From: Viscum album
Lineage: Eukaryota > Streptophyta > Magnoliopsida > Santalales > Viscaceae
DNA: 64,000 bases
Direction: 5' to 3'
Assembly: GCA_963277665.1 (NCBI GenBank)
Contig: OY728120.1
Coordinates: 427,186,138-427,250,137, forward strand
Each line of letters starts with the position of its first letter. The first letter of the stretch is position 1. The notes under the pieces are model-generated. The model was given only the letters and a program-made list of their open reading frames with translations. It ran no database searches and had not been told where the DNA came from. Of this stretch, positions 1 through 12,269 are shown piece after piece. The position numbers were made by a program, and so were the translations under genes.

Positions 1-965
1 AAAAATTGGTCAAATAAAAAAATAACCAATTGAAGAAATGGACAAATGGGAAAATGGAAAATCGACCAATAGGAAAAATTCCCCAATGTCTAAATTCCCA
101 AATGTCCAAATTCCCAAATGGAAAATTTATTAATTTCCCAATTTAACAATTGGACAATTTTTCAATTTAACAATTACACAGTTTTCCAAATTCCCAAATG
201 AAAAAATGTCAATTTTTTCCATTTAATGTGGCCAATTGGCTAAGTGTCCATGTTGCCAAATGGAAAATTTCCCAATTTCATAATTTCCCAATTACCAAAT
301 TTCCCAATTTTCCAAATGCCCAAATTTCCAAATGGAAAATTTTCCAAATGCTCAAATATCCAACTGGATAAATGGTAAAATTGAAAAATGCCCAATTGGG
401 AAAATTGGAAAAGAGGAAAATGTAAAAATTCCCAATTGTCCAAATGGGATAATAGGAAAATGAATAAAATTGAATAATGGTCAATTAGAAAAATAAAAAA
501 CTACCCAAACTGAAAATGGTCAAATTCCCAATTGGCCAAATGACCAATTATCAAAATGCCCAATTGGCCCAATGCTGAATTTATAAAATGGCCAAATCGA
601 AAAATGGCAAAATTGAAAAATGGAAGATTGTCCATTTAGAAACATTATCAAATGACCAAATGAAAAAATAGATAAATGGCCAATTGGAAAAATGAAAAAG
701 TATAAAAAAATTATCCTATTGAACAAATGATAAAAATTACAACGTGTCCAAATAACCAAATAACATAAAAAACTGATTTATCTAGATGAAAAAATTTCTA
801 AATGGCCGAATGGAATTGGCCAAATTCCTAGATGCCTAAATGTTCAAATCAATAAACAACCAAATAGTCAAATTTCCAAATATCCAAATGACCAAATGAC
901 CAAATTACTAAGAAACCTTACCAAAAAATAAACTTAATGTCCAAATGATCAAAATTACCAATTCA
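1..965. repeat. Degenerate short-unit tandem array
   Basis: Nearly every line is built from variants of CCAAATGG, CCCAATTG, GGAAAAT and TTTCCCAAAT, with spacings of about 8 to 17 bases and no strict period. A local 16-base unit (TCCAAATTCCCAAATG) is repeated near 88-119. The reverse frames stay open only because the unit lacks stops there, giving low-complexity Gly/Asn/Trp/Phe/Lys strings, so they are not genes. The array runs off the left edge, so its full length is unknown. The right edge, near 965, is where the words stop. Confidence 0.85.
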
Positions 966-2175
966 ATGAATAAACAAATACGACAACATAGATATAGGTG
1001 GACTAAAATGAACATACACGAGGAATCCATAACATGATAATCTTTAGAATTTTATTTATTATGTATTTATTATGATATGGCACTAGTATTAAATTTATAA
1101 CTAAATGTATCTTTAGATGCTTGTTCATTTTATGGATTTCTTCAATAGATGAAATATTAATTCATGTTTCCTTTATTAATGTTTTATTATTAAATAATGT
1201 TCTATTATAGTAATAAATTTTATTTTAAGTAAGAGGAATTGAAAATCTAAGGCTGTGTTTCCTGAGAAAAATAATTTTTCTCAATTAGGGAGAAAAAGAA
1301 TGGAAGTGCTACAAATGTATAGACACAAGAAAATATTGTGATTATTTTATTGACATTTCAAATTTTGATATGTAATTCAAAATTAAATATATTGTTTATA
1401 TTTTCAATAGTGGGCCCTGGAGGACCTCGATGAGATAGAAGATGAGAAATTCGGGTAAAATGATCCTTTGAGATAGGTATTAAGTGAGGAGAACTAGGTG
1501 AGAGTCTCATGTTAACCCAATAAAATCAACGTACCCACTAGGTATTGGACCTCATTGGGAAACTCTCAAACTTCTCACACGACCAAGATAAATAATTATC
1601 ATGTAGATGAAGATGGTACCAAAAAATAGCTATATAAGAGTGCGAAATAGGTAAACTAGTCACCAAAGAGTTCCCAAAATCTATATTAGCTATATGTACA
1701 TCACTTCCATCAGATGCTGCTATTATTTTTGATTCATATAAAGAATCAATGATATCTTTATGTATTACCATGAGAGATGACAATTAGGATCCCAGTTGTG
1801 GTCGAGTTGATGGTACATTAATGGTGGTGGTGGGGGTGATGATGATGATGATGATGATGATGATAATTTTGGTGCTCCATACTGTGATATTGGTGATGAT
1901 TATGATGGAACTGGTGGTGATGAGGGAGATACTGATCCCCTCCATTTTTTTGTTTAAGTAAATGGACATGTGTGGATGGATAAAACTAGTTAATGATGAT
2001 GATTGTATATGTATGTTACATTATTTTAAATGGTTTGAAAACCATTTATAACTTAATGGTTGAATTCTAAATATATAATAATTGCACCGCATTAAATGTG
2101 TACCATGGTTTGTAATTTATTTGTAGGTTCTATGAGATGTTACGGATAGTGCTGCTGAAATCTAATGGAGTTAGG
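966..2175. other. Unassigned AT-rich spacer
   Basis: No gene or known element is recognised. A hairpin-like inverted repeat (GAGAAAAATAATTTTTCTC, 1264-1282) follows the words GGCTGTGTTTCC and may be a decayed transposon end. A less AT-rich block lies at about 1395-1640 with words such as CCAATGAGGTCC on the reverse strand; it may be an LTR or UTR fragment. An 81-codon reverse frame at 1538-1783 has no recognisable domain and is not called as a gene. Confidence 0.5.
1837..1866. repeat. (TGA)n microsatellite
   Basis: About ten uninterrupted TGA/GAT trinucleotides, preceded by a GGT-rich run. The reverse strand reads as poly-isoleucine within a 61-codon open frame, which is an artefact of the microsatellite. 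Confidence 0.95.
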
Positions 2176-2176
2176 T

Positions 2177-2456
2177 CTCTATAACCACAGCTCACAAAAC
2201 TGAGGGTATACATAAATTCTAGACACCAATATATACCCACTGTTTTGAGAAGTGTGGGTATAGACATAGAGACACTATTTCCAGTGAACCATGTGTACTA
2301 AAAAATTATCATAGGTTATACCCACTTTTTCTATAGAAATTGTGGGTATAGAACTATATAGATGGATTAAGAACCCACAATTCTATAAACAATGGGTGTA
2401 TACTATACCCACGGTTTTGTGGGAAATACCCATAGTTTTGAACCATTGGTATAGGG
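2177..2456. mobile_element. MITE-like element with degenerate terminal inverted repeats
   Basis: A 280-bp block begins CTCTATAACCACAG and ends with the inverse of CCCTATACCAATGG. The terminal ~33 bases are imperfect inverted repeats. Inside, the motif TATACCCAC(A/G)GTTTT and its complement recur about five times in both orientations. This is typical of non-autonomous DNA transposons with subterminal repeats. No coding capacity. I could not identify a convincing target-site duplication, so the superfamily is left open. It sits just upstream of a copia RNase H fragment. Confidence 0.55.
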
Positions 2457-2465
2457 AAATATTCC

Positions 2466-2866
2466 AATAGTATAGAGTAGGTTGTGGTCACAGATTCTAT
2501 AGTAGACACTAAGTATATTTCAGCTTTTGGGGAATCTAAAGAAGAAGTATAGATACACAACTTCATCTAGGATATTAATTTGGTACCTAGCAGTAAAGAT
2601 CTTATAACACTCTACTTTGATAATAATTCATAGGTGGTTCTTGTGAAAGATCCAAGGTTATATCAGCGGATGAAGAAAATATTTTAAGAATTATTATATA
2701 TTGCGGGATTTTCCACAAAGTGGTGAAGTTTAAATGAGTAGTTTTAATTTATAAGAGAATACTACTGACTTGTTGACTAAATACTTACTCATCAGAAACA
2801 TGATTATCATATGAGGTCCATTTGACTAAAAGTAATATGCAGTTGGCTCAAGTCCGAGTGGGAGTT
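2466..2866 (+). pseudogene. Ty1/copia pol 3' remnant (RNase H), copy 1
   Basis: The + strand, read with in-frame stops, gives the end of the copia RNase H domain: a segment aligning with the family's AEYIA box (read as TKYISAF or similar), then ITLYFDN and KDPR-YQR-KK, the usual order before the 3' LTR. The same segment with the same spacing occurs at about 12,520-12,897. It ends in a purine-rich tract (CGAGTGGGAG, 2855-2864) matching the polypurine primer of plant copia elements, directly before the LTR. Only the last ~130 codons remain and several stops interrupt it. The upstream part of the element is absent. Confidence 0.75.
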
Positions 2867-4630
2867 TATTTGAGTTTCTGTTCTAGGACCTACTTTTTGT
2901 ACTTTATTACATGTATATTTTATGTATTTAATATTAATAACATGGTTTATTATATATTTTTTCATTATTCTGGATGACTCTAATGTAATAATTTCCTAGA
3001 GTATACATCGCATTGATATGGTCATAGAAGTTCCCCACTATGATGAGAACCTTGAAGTGCCATGATGATATTATTAAATATAGTGATTTTTTAGATAATT
3101 AACTATCAAGAGATACATGGTATATATACTATTAGGTGTGAGTAATGATAAGTGCATGAGGATAATTTTCATGAATTTTACACTTGGTGAACTACAAGAT
3201 GGGCTATTCTGAGAAAAACCCCGCTTGTAAGAATTATTCCTGTTTTTATGTCATCAGATATTCCTATCTATGAATGTGTGTGATGGTACTTAGAATTTTT
3301 TTTATCTTTAATGAATGTCATGAATCAAACACCTAGATTTTATAATGACAACTGTGATTCCTTTTTTTTGCGATGTGGTAGGGAATATTGGGTGTGTCAT
3401 GATTGATAGGACATTAATGGATAAGTAAAGGAAGGATTTGTACCTTCCATATTTATAGAAATTGATATCTCGACCCTTTGATTGGAATAGAAATATTGAA
3501 TTAAATTCAATGTCTATGGTGAAATGATGAATTAATTTTAGATAGTCAATGAAATACATATCATGAAAATGGTTTGGTGAAACACATATGCAACTTGATT
3601 GAAAAGATATTGAAAAAAGAGAATATATTATTCTTTGAGTGTTCATATGTGGTGTTCATCACATCATTATGTTTTTTTATCTTAGGTTCCTTGACCCATT
3701 GATTGAAATTAATATTGGACTTTAGGAAATCCCAACTAATTCGAAGAAAAAATAATCCTATAAGATCACACCCTAAGTATTTCAAATGATCTAGATTAAA
3801 TTCTATTTGAATTTGAATAATTGAATTAATATTATTTTCAAGAAGGAGGGATAATTTTATTCATTCTTTTTTATCACAGATATTTATTAAATAATGAAAT
3901 ATTTAAATTAAATATTTATTCAGGTGTTTAATAAGGTCTAGAGGAGCTAGAACAGACCAAGATCATGTCTTGGGAAAAATATTAATTAAAAATTTGGTTA
4001 AATAACATTTTTTGTTTCACAGGTTTGGGAACACCACAAAATAATAATAATAATAATAATAACAATAATAATAATAAAAATAATTTGTAGAATGTGGTTT
4101 ATTAAATAATATAATATCATTTAATGGTCTACATGTAATTTAATATTATTTTAATCTAAACCTTGTCTTTGTACATAGATAGTTATGTCTATTGTTTACA
4201 TCATCCAAAATCAAAACTAGAGAATTATTGTACACAAAAAATTCTCTATAAACTCCTTCTATATACCTCTCAATAATGAAAAATGTAAGAGATATTTTTC
4301 CAAGATCGAAGGAAGAGTGATCAACACAAACAATGAAAGACAATCAATTCTCTCTGCTAGTCGCTGGTGATCAGTTAATGTTTCATTGAGATCAAATGAA
4401 CTTGTGTATATCACTGCTAGAGTGGTTCTGTCCTGGGATCCGCAGAGCACAACAAAGGTAATCTAAAAGGGTCTTATTGCATTATTAACATTCCCAACGA
4501 AAAAGATAATAATCCTAGGATTCATTTCTTCTAATATAAAATAAATTATTTATAAATTTTATGTGAAATATTCTTTCTTGGGGTTTCAAGACAATTATTA
4601 TTAAATTAAATTTTAATATATCACCCACCA
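2867..4630 (+). mobile_element. Ty1/copia LTR, copy 1
   Basis: This 1.76-kb block aligns along its whole length with 12,898-14,639, for example CTAGGACC near the start, ATTCCTATCT(A/G)TGA, GGGTGTGTCA, an AAT-rich patch in the middle and AATTTTAATATATC near the end. It follows a polypurine tract and an RNase H remnant, so it is a 3' LTR. The start TATTTGAG corresponds to TGTTAGAG in copy 2, so the terminal TG has mutated. By eye the two copies differ at roughly a third of positions. All reverse-strand frames here are non-genic. Confidence 0.75.
4037..4087. repeat. (AAT)n microsatellite inside the LTR
   Basis: ATAATAATA units with one AAC interruption. The corresponding place in the second LTR (about 14,052-14,086) carries a shorter AAT/ATT patch, so the run probably expanded after the two LTRs diverged. 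Confidence 0.9.
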
Positions 4631-5573
4631 CTGCATGTTTCCACTTTTCCAAAAACCAAAAACTTTTATTAAAAAAGTCATGTGTAAATTTATAATTATT
4701 TAATTTTTTATTGGTCCTTACAAAATCATGGGTGAATTTTCATTTAATATTATTTGTTCTGTAATCCATTTTTAGTTAACATGTTATTGAAATATTAATC
4801 ATGTTAGTTTACTGTTTCATTTTCATAAAATTATTATAATAGATGAAGAATTATTGAATGTGCCATTGAGAATTGCAAAATTTTTGGCCAGTAAGACAGG
4901 GTTATAAGATGTGTATCCAGAGTACACACTGTGTACCCAAGTACACTATAGCTAGCTAAGCTGCGCAATACACATAACTCCATATATTTATTAAAGAGAG
5001 TGTCTTCCATGTGTTTACCAACCATCTTGGTACATGGAATGACACACTACAAGGCATGTTTATGGAAATCATGATGTGTAGTCTTCACTGGTTGACAGTG
5101 TAAATCACACTATCTATTTGATAATTATATGTGGGGTAACTGTATTATACTAATAACCTTGAGAATTGTTAATATAAATGATGTTAATGCAGTGTACATA
5201 GTTTATAGTTTATCAATTAACACATTTGAGATACACACCATGTCCATGGTATTATTATCTTGACACACAACATTAGAGATACATTGCGTTTTATTGGAAG
5301 AACAGCTCATGTAGTCTCTCACTCGAGAACGCACTGAGTCTTTCAACGAGTTGCATGGGAACATGAAATTCAAAGAACATGGTGTATATCTGGCCTGTAC
5401 ACAACCTGAAATCCACTAAGATAGATAACAAAGACCAAACCGAGTAAATTGGGCACATGAAATACAGATACATGGCATGTAGCTGGAATGTAATATCTAT
5501 GTAGTCTGTAAGAATAAACACACTAAAGCCCCACAAATGTAACCCAGTTACAAGACAACATAGGAACACACCA
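4631..5573. other. Unassigned sequence between the copia LTR and a gypsy-type LTR
   Basis: No coding domain is seen. If the LTR on the left were a 5' LTR, a tRNA-primer site should start at about 4631, but nothing close to TGGTATCA is there. The middle is rich in short self-complementary words such as TGTGTACCCAAGTACAC (around 4930-4955). Reverse frames of 63 and 92 codons (4834-5025 and 5291-5569) show no family features. Confidence 0.45.
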
Positions 5574-8211
5574 TGTAGTATCCCAATTAATAGAAGAATT
5601 AAATTACATTAAATTGAAAATTTAAGTGTTAAAACTTTACTACAATGATTGGAACATTATCTGTTTGAAAAATTAATATGATTTTAATAAATTTCAATTG
5701 CTCAATTTATTTATTATAATAAATATGAACCTATTGGTTTGAACATTTATTTTTCATTAATTACTTTATGATCGTTATCTTCAAATAAATTTGGATTTTA
5801 ATTAAGATGAAATTGAATTAATAAATTAACAAATTATTTAATCAATTAATACAAAATATTTATCATAATAATGAATATACTAAAGAATGGACAAATAAAT
5901 GAATGCTAGCCATTTAATTTGGAGTATATGTTTCTTGTAAGACCATTCATGAGCTAGAATGAGAGTAGTGTATGTGTCAGCAGTTACATAATTTAATTTA
6001 TTTCATGGGCTTAAAATTATTTATTATTAAACAAAATATGATTTCCTGTGAGTTATACCTCCCTACAATATTATTTAGGACCTATGTGTCTAAGGATATT
6101 TATATAATCTACCATTAACCAATAATTTGTTTCCCCTCACCTGTGTGTGAGTTATAATTACTTTTAATTAATGTATTCACTCATAGAACATAGAGGAGGT
6201 TCAATAAAAACCCTAATGATTCCAACCCCGGTGTTACATAGGTGGACATGTGGAAGGCTATAACTCATGCTATGACTGGAAACAACATTTATTTCCCCAA
6301 GGCAATAGGTAGATTTAATGTATTCTAATTAAATAAACCACTATATACAGATCATGAATTGGACATTTAATAAATTATTTATTTCTTTAGTACCCATAAT
6401 TCCACGTTAGTAACCCTTTGTGTAGTTTTTTATGTATTTAATGTGTTTGTGTGAATTTTGGGAGGGTTTAGAGGACTTTTGGAATGTTTTGGGGATTTTC
6501 TGGAGGTGTAATTTTTGGGAATGGATAGTAGAAACCACAAAACACCTATGTAAAATAATGAACAATGAAGAAGTTGGCCCTAGGAAAGTGTAAAATTAGG
6601 CACATGGTTTGGCCATATTGTGCATCCACCTTGGAGTAACATTGATTTTAGAGGCAGATTCATATGCATGATTACCAAATGGTATGCCTAACCATGCAAC
6701 CTAACTTTTCATGATTAAACATTAGATCCTAAAATTATAGATCTTACATATAATTGATTATAAAGCACTTATTTACCCTAGATCTACAAAAAAATCTTTC
6801 TCTCCTACTAAGGACTATGGAGACTCTTTCCATTGTTCCAAGAGTGATATATTGGAAAATCTTAGTGTCTTTAAGGCTGTATTGCATGGTAAGTCTTCGT
6901 GTTTTTTGGTTTTCCATAGATCCTTCCTCATCCCCTATCTTATATTCATATATCTAGTCCATTGAGGATTGATCAATGGTTTTTGGATGCCAATATTTAA
7001 GTGATTTTGATGTGTTAATGTAATGGAACAATATCTAAGGTGGGTTTTTGGAGATTCAACCCTGTTATGTCAAAGATTTAATGTTGTTCTTCATTTCCAC
7101 CATAGTTTCTGAGGCTGGTGGATTCATTATCTACTCCTCTACCTATAACATGAAGTATATATCTGAAATTATTCTATTTTATTGAAATTGATTTTGAAAT
7201 TTATGTGAAAATCATGGATAAACCCTCTTTAGGGATTGTTTGGGTATTTTGGAAATTTGGTTTGTGTGAAAAGTGCTTGGTTTATGGATTTTAAAATGAT
7301 GATTTAAAATGTAGTTTTTTTTAATTGGAATTGCATGATGGATATTTTTTAATATAATAAATGTTTTATTGGTTGTCATGTGTTCATGTGTATTTGGGAC
7401 ATATAAGGGTTAGAATTTCCCCCCATAAATTTTGTGAGGGATAAGGGTATAAGATTTCCCCAGTCAAAATTGTTCACCAAGTGGAAGCTTGGTGAAAAGA
7501 TGACTCACCATTCACGAGTATAGGTTGGTCATGGTTTTATTCATGTATGGATTGGTGGATATATGGAATGGATGGTTTATTCCAAAATGGATGTTTTTAA
7601 ATACTTTTAAATCATTGTTTGGTTTCTTTACATGGAAATGGCTTTGGTTTGAGAAAATTGCATTGGTATGGAAATTGTTTTATATTATGATTTAATATTA
7701 TTTAAATTGTTTTATATAAATTGATTTATGTAAATTTTCTAACATGTTTTATCCTTGTTTCATGAGTAGAGAGGACATTTGGGGAAAACCTACTGAGTTT
7801 CATTACATGGCCCCACTTTGTCACTTTGGTGCCTTTTCTAATAATGATTATCGGGACATATGTAAAGGAAACGTATCACAATTATTTAGTGATTATTCAT
7901 GATACATGGTAATATATTGTGGATTTGTATCATGGATCATGTTGGGAGATATGTTGTTAGGTCGTTGGAGTCTTTGAGCTTTGTGGTTTAGAATTCCACC
8001 TTGGTACTCTGATATTGGTTAAAATGTAGTTTTCTATTATTGTGTTTTGGTGATACCTTGTGTTGTGTTAAATTTTTATGATTCATAGAATAGTGGGTTT
8101 TGGTTATGGTATGCCACTTCTGGTTGTTTTATTTTAAAAACGAAAACTATCCCCTAATTTTGTTGAAGCCCTTGGCATTTATTTCTAGCCATTGGTATCT
8201 TGGGGATGTCA
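5574..8211 (+). mobile_element. Probable Ty3/gypsy-type LTR
   Basis: The block begins TGTAGTATCCCAATTAAT, close to the start of the better-supported gypsy LTR at 37,297 (TGTAACATCCCAGG). It ends TTGGGGATGTCA, giving an imperfect inverted terminus. Near 7785 it carries CCTACTGAGTTTCATTAC followed by CCCCA. This resembles CTTACTGATC...GCTCACCCC at about 41,070-41,094 in the 37,297-41,369 LTR. A degraded primer site follows at 8218. No coding capacity. Boundaries and family are inferred from these motifs only, and no matching target duplication was found. Confidence 0.45.
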
Positions 8212-8262
8212 CCTAAAACCAAGTATCAATTCCAGTTCAATTAAATCTAATGAGGAGGGGAG
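8212..8262 (+). other. Degraded primer site and polypurine-like tract
   Basis: ACCAAGTATCAATTCCAG (8219-8236) resembles the initiator-Met tRNA primer site used by many plant LTR elements (TGGTATCAGAGCCAG), with several mismatches. Only a few bases later comes GAGGAGGGGAGAGA, a polypurine-like tract followed by TGTTACAA, which could be another LTR start. If both are real, almost the whole internal region between the two LTRs has been deleted. Confidence 0.35.
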
Positions 8263-9059
8263 AGATGTTACAATTTATATTTATGAAACTATTTATTTTA
8301 CGTATTTAAGACAATGATCACATTAATAAATTAATTAATGTGAAAAGAAGGAAATTACATTATTGAATTTTTCTTGAATGTTTTGTCTGAGATGATTTAC
8401 TAATTTAGTAACATCCAATTAATATTAACAAGATATGTAAAATATAAAAACAAGAAAAAATTTATGCATAATAATTTTAAAACCCTAAAATATCTTTTAT
8501 TTCAGACATTTCCTTCAATCACTTGATTGAAATACTTAGAAATAAGTTTTTCACCAACCATCATTGGGACATTTACTTTGAACATGGATATCTTATGAAG
8601 GTTATGGGATGAATTAACCAGATTATAACAATTGATGTAACAATAGATATAATTTATGGATCCTAGAGGAAAGTGTTGAGGAAATTAATATTAGGATTTC
8701 AATATTGGAGAATCCAATCAATGGATAGAGGGGAAGCAAGTCAAAAGTTGAAAAAGAACTACCTACCTAAATGCCTTGATGCATCTTGTCTAAGCCTCAT
8801 TGGGGTTATTAAAATAGGAATATGGATCCTTTCCACTAGAATTATCAAGAAAATAGAAATTTTGAGTTCAATTGTGAGGGCTCTTGGATGTTGTAAAAAT
8901 AGTACGATATTTAATAAAATCAATTAATTTAGTATATCTAAAAAAATTATAATTAAGAAAAGTATTGTTAATATGATATTTTAATTGTATAATAAAATGT
9001 AAAGTTCATCTTACACACTATCCATTCAATATATATTAGATAAAGAAAATATCCTAACA
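8263..9059. other. Unassigned sequence upstream of copia gag
   Basis: AT-rich with no recognised domain. An 84-codon + frame at 8673-8927 is rich in Lys, Ile and Ser and matches no family I know. The motif AGTAACATCCAATTAAT (about 8404-8420) resembles the start of a gypsy-type LTR. Part of this block may be copia leader or flanking LTR debris. Confidence 0.4.
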
Positions 9060-9084
9060 TGATGTAACTTTCTGGAATGGGTTA

Positions 9085-9775
9085 GACACCTTTGGGTTGT
9101 GCTTCACCATGACTGGAAATATGACGGGATAGAATCCTCACTTCATGATCTGCCTATAAAAGAGGAATGTGATGAATATTTCCTCATCTATGAAAAAATG
9201 GAGATACGTGGTTGGTGTTATATGTGTAATGATTTCATCTATGTTTATTGTACTCATAAAGTCTCATTAAAAAAATGGATTTGTATAACATTCTTGAGAA
9301 CACATGTGGTGTTTATAAGGAGAGGTCCATATAAGAACCAATTGAGATTTTCAATAAACTATTTTAGAGAATTATTAGAGAGGATTACCCAGATAGGCCA
9401 CACGTAGTCAGGCTCATTGGATACATTAAGCAACTAGAGGATCTAGGATTTAAACTCCACAAATAATTGGCCACTAATCTCATTCTGGAATTAATAATGC
9501 ATAGATTCTCTATCATTGTTGTAAATTTTAATATCAACAACAATAATATGTATCTTCCATATATTCTTACTCATTTTCACTGAGTAGATAATGTGACAAT
9601 TCATGAGAAATATATTTTCCTTATGGTGAATAAAAGGAAAAGGAATATGAAGATAACTATGCCCAAAATAACTTCACACCCTTATAAGAAGAGGAAGATC
9701 ATATGGAATGTAATGTATAAGGATGTTGTTTTCTCTATTATGGAAATAAGGGCCCCTTGAGGAAAATTTTCACCG
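9085..9775 (+). pseudogene. copia gag remnant
   Basis: The clearest part is at about 9397-9560. VRLIGYIKQLEDLGFKL, then LATNLILEL and VVNFN, are the conserved second half of the copia gag (UBN2-type) domain that packages element RNA. A 102-codon open frame upstream (9099-9407) is collinear with the first half; its YEKM...CYM segment aligns with the family's usual position. At about 9720-9770 the zinc-knuckle region is present by position but its cysteines are gone. At least two stops are present. Confidence is good for the second half and moderate for the first. Confidence 0.65.
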
Positions 9776-9839
9776 AACCAAATAATTAAGGGAAAACATC
9801 AAGTGTGTTTGTTATTGAGTGTAATTTGTCTATTTCAAA

Positions 9840-10085
9840 AAATTTGGTATTATATATAGATTATGATGCTCATATATGTATTTAAAAATGGTAACCATAT
9901 ACATTCAAAATAATTGACTAAGGGGATATCGATCTAAAATTTTACAATAGATCTAAATGTTTTTTTGTAGCTATCGAGGACCACAACCTTACATATCTGA
10001 ATGGAATGATCTTGGTTTTAATGGGTTGTTATTATGTGCCTTTAGTTACCCAAAACATTATATCTATATCCAAACATGATACTTA
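9840..10085 (+). pseudogene. copia protease remnant
   Basis: At 9859 the frame reads DYDAHIC, matching the copia aspartic protease active site (DTG followed by SHIC/AHIC). The catalytic Asp and the His-Ile-Cys survive, but Thr and Gly are substituted. A further match at about 10,035-10,075, PLVTQNIISISKHD, is the conserved end of the protease region before integrase. Frame changes and a stop lie between the two. The family's protease would process the Gag-Pol polyprotein; this copy cannot. Confidence 0.7.
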
Positions 10086-10169
10086 TTTATTCATTTTCAA
10101 TTTTTGAAATTAATGCCTCTTATTTTAAAAATATAAATTTTTTTAAGAACATTTAAATAACAATATTTC

Positions 10170-11030
10170 TGTGTTGGATTACATAAACTGTGTAATGAAA
10201 ATAGATAACAAAAATGCTTCACATGACTCTTACCAACCCCTACTATGGCATCACCAGCGTGGTCATGTAAATGAAAAGTGATTGAATACATTATAGAAAG
10301 ATGGATATTAAATTCTTTTTATCCAAAACTACTTGTTGTATATCATGCACGTTTATAAGGTAAAATGTCCAAATCCTAATTTATCGGAAAAAGTGAATGG
10401 ACCAATGAACATCTTGAATTAGTTCATATAGACATGTATGGACCATTTTATACTGAGGCAAGGGATGGGTTCTCATTTTTCATAAATTTTACATATGATT
10501 TTAATATATATGGATATTTGTATTTAATAAGATATATGTTCGATTATTTTAAGGAATTCAAAGAAAAAAAGAATAAATTTGAGAAGTAGATTGGTAAGAA
10601 GAATAAGAAACTCTGCTCAAAATGTGGTGGAGAATATCTTAATCGATACTTCATTGATTAATTTAGATAGTTTGAAATCCTATATAAACTCACCCATACT
10701 TATAAACCATATTTTAATGGTTAAAATGGAATGAGGAACTGCACCTTGTTGGATGTGGTGAGAACAATGATGAGTCATGTGATTCATCCATTATCTTTTT
10801 TGGATATAAATTACAAAAAAAAACCCAAATACTAAAACAAGTTCCAACTAAAGAGTAATATGGCATACCATATGATTTATTTAATGGAATGAAACCCAAT
10901 TTATAATTTATAAATGTGTGGGTTTATGAAGCATTTGTTAAGTCTTCTTCAGGTAACGAACATTCACCCAAGGCACAAAGTGTACCTTTATATAATATAA
11001 AAAAGAAAAAAGTTATATTAACTATATGAC
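10170..11030 (+). pseudogene. copia integrase remnant
   Basis: The zinc-binding part is recognisable: LWHHQRGHVNE (around 10,240-10,275), then a Cys-x2-Cys pair near 10,335-10,350. In the catalytic core, ELVHIDMYGP supplies the first Asp at 10,431. The second acidic position, normally SD-GGEYL, reads SKCGGEYL near 10,615, so the catalytic Asp is lost. The third block, near 10,710-10,770 (NCTLLDVVRTMM), follows the normal Glu region. Several stops and frame changes are present. The family enzyme inserts element cDNA into the host chromosome. Confidence 0.7.
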
Positions 11031-11399
11031 ACCTCATAGAAAATTTAATATTGGAAGGACACATAATATTATTTGGGTGGGATAACATCACTAAAATAGA
11101 TAGTGTGATTGAGATATACTTCAATGAAGTTGAGGATCAAGGTGTACAAGAGTTCAAAGAGGACTAGATTCTATAGAGCCTTGTTGAAGAATAAACACTT
11201 CCAGAGACACAAGTACCCTCTATGTGTACAATATAGATTATATAACCTGAACATCATTGTTTTCTTATCATTGAAGATGCTGAATCATTATTAGTTGAAA
11301 ATAATGATCCTCTAACCTACATGGATGAAGCTAGTGGAAATGATGTTTCTATGTGGCAGAAGCCATGAATTTTATTATATATTTCATGAACCCAAACCA

Positions 11400-12235
11400 T
11401 GTTTGGATATTGGTATATCATTATGTGTATGTATATACCATTGGTTTAAAATGGGTATTAAAGAATAAAATGGACATGGAAGGACAAGTCAATACCTATA
11501 AGGCGTGGCTGGTTTCTAAAGGGTTTAAATAACAATAATGAATTAACTATGATGAAACCTTTTAACTTGATACAATCTTTAAGTCCATCATAACTATACT
11601 TTCCATTATGAAATAATATGGCAATGATATTTGGAATGTGGATGTCAAAATATAATTTCATAATGGGAACCTCTAGGAAGAAGTCTATATAACACATTCT
11701 AAAGGGTTTGTCACTCCAAATGATGCCAAAAAGATATGAAATTTTTAAAAATACATTTATGGATTAAAGAAATCATCTAGGTCATGGATCATTCATTTTG
11801 AGGAGTCCATAATATAATTTGGTTTAATAAATAATAATTGTGAGCCTTGTTTCGACAAATATTTTAGTGGGAGTGAAGTCGTTTTCTTAATAGTATATGT
11901 TGATTCCATATTACTCTTTTGAAATGAAATATCATTCTTACAGTGTTTTAAGTATTGGTTGAATAAATGATTCTTTGTAAAGGGCTTGGGTGAGGTACAA
12001 TATATTTATTGGATGAAGATCTATCATGATAGATGCAAGATATTACTTGGTCTATGTCAAGGTACATACATTGAAAATATACTGAAGAGATTCGGAATGG
12101 AATTATTTAAAAGTGGATTTTTCTAGTGCCACACAGAATTCATCTTTCTAGGAATATTTGTCTTCAATCACACAAGTAAAAAATAGAATGTCAAGGATTC
12201 CATGAGAATCAATGACTGGGTTAATCAAGTATGAT
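11400..12235 (+). pseudogene. copia reverse transcriptase remnant
   Basis: Conserved copia RT blocks occur in order: WVLKNKMDMEGQVNTYKA near 11,460, a YDETF match near 11,550, NVDVK near 11,640, YGLKKSSRSW near 11,760-11,790, then the active-site box at 11,896-11,907. That box reads YVDS instead of YVDD, so one catalytic Asp is missing. The family's KGLGE-QYI match follows near 11,975. Stops and small indels break the frame repeatedly. Reverse-strand frames here are non-genic. Confidence 0.75.
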
Positions 12236-12269
12236 ATGTTTCTTACTATGTAATATTTAGCCTATACAT

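Noticed and set aside
278..484. Reverse-strand open frames in the first kilobase
   Set aside because: They are low-complexity translations of the short-word array and overlap one another in different frames.
1784..1969. 61-codon reverse frame with poly-isoleucine
   Set aside because: Produced by the (TGA)n microsatellite read on the other strand.
9099..9407. Possible Cys/His-rich DC1-type protein in the 102-codon + frame
   Set aside because: The spacing around ECDEYF and WCYMCND vaguely recalls a DC1 domain, but most metal-binding residues are missing and the frame runs collinearly into copia gag. Gag explains it better.
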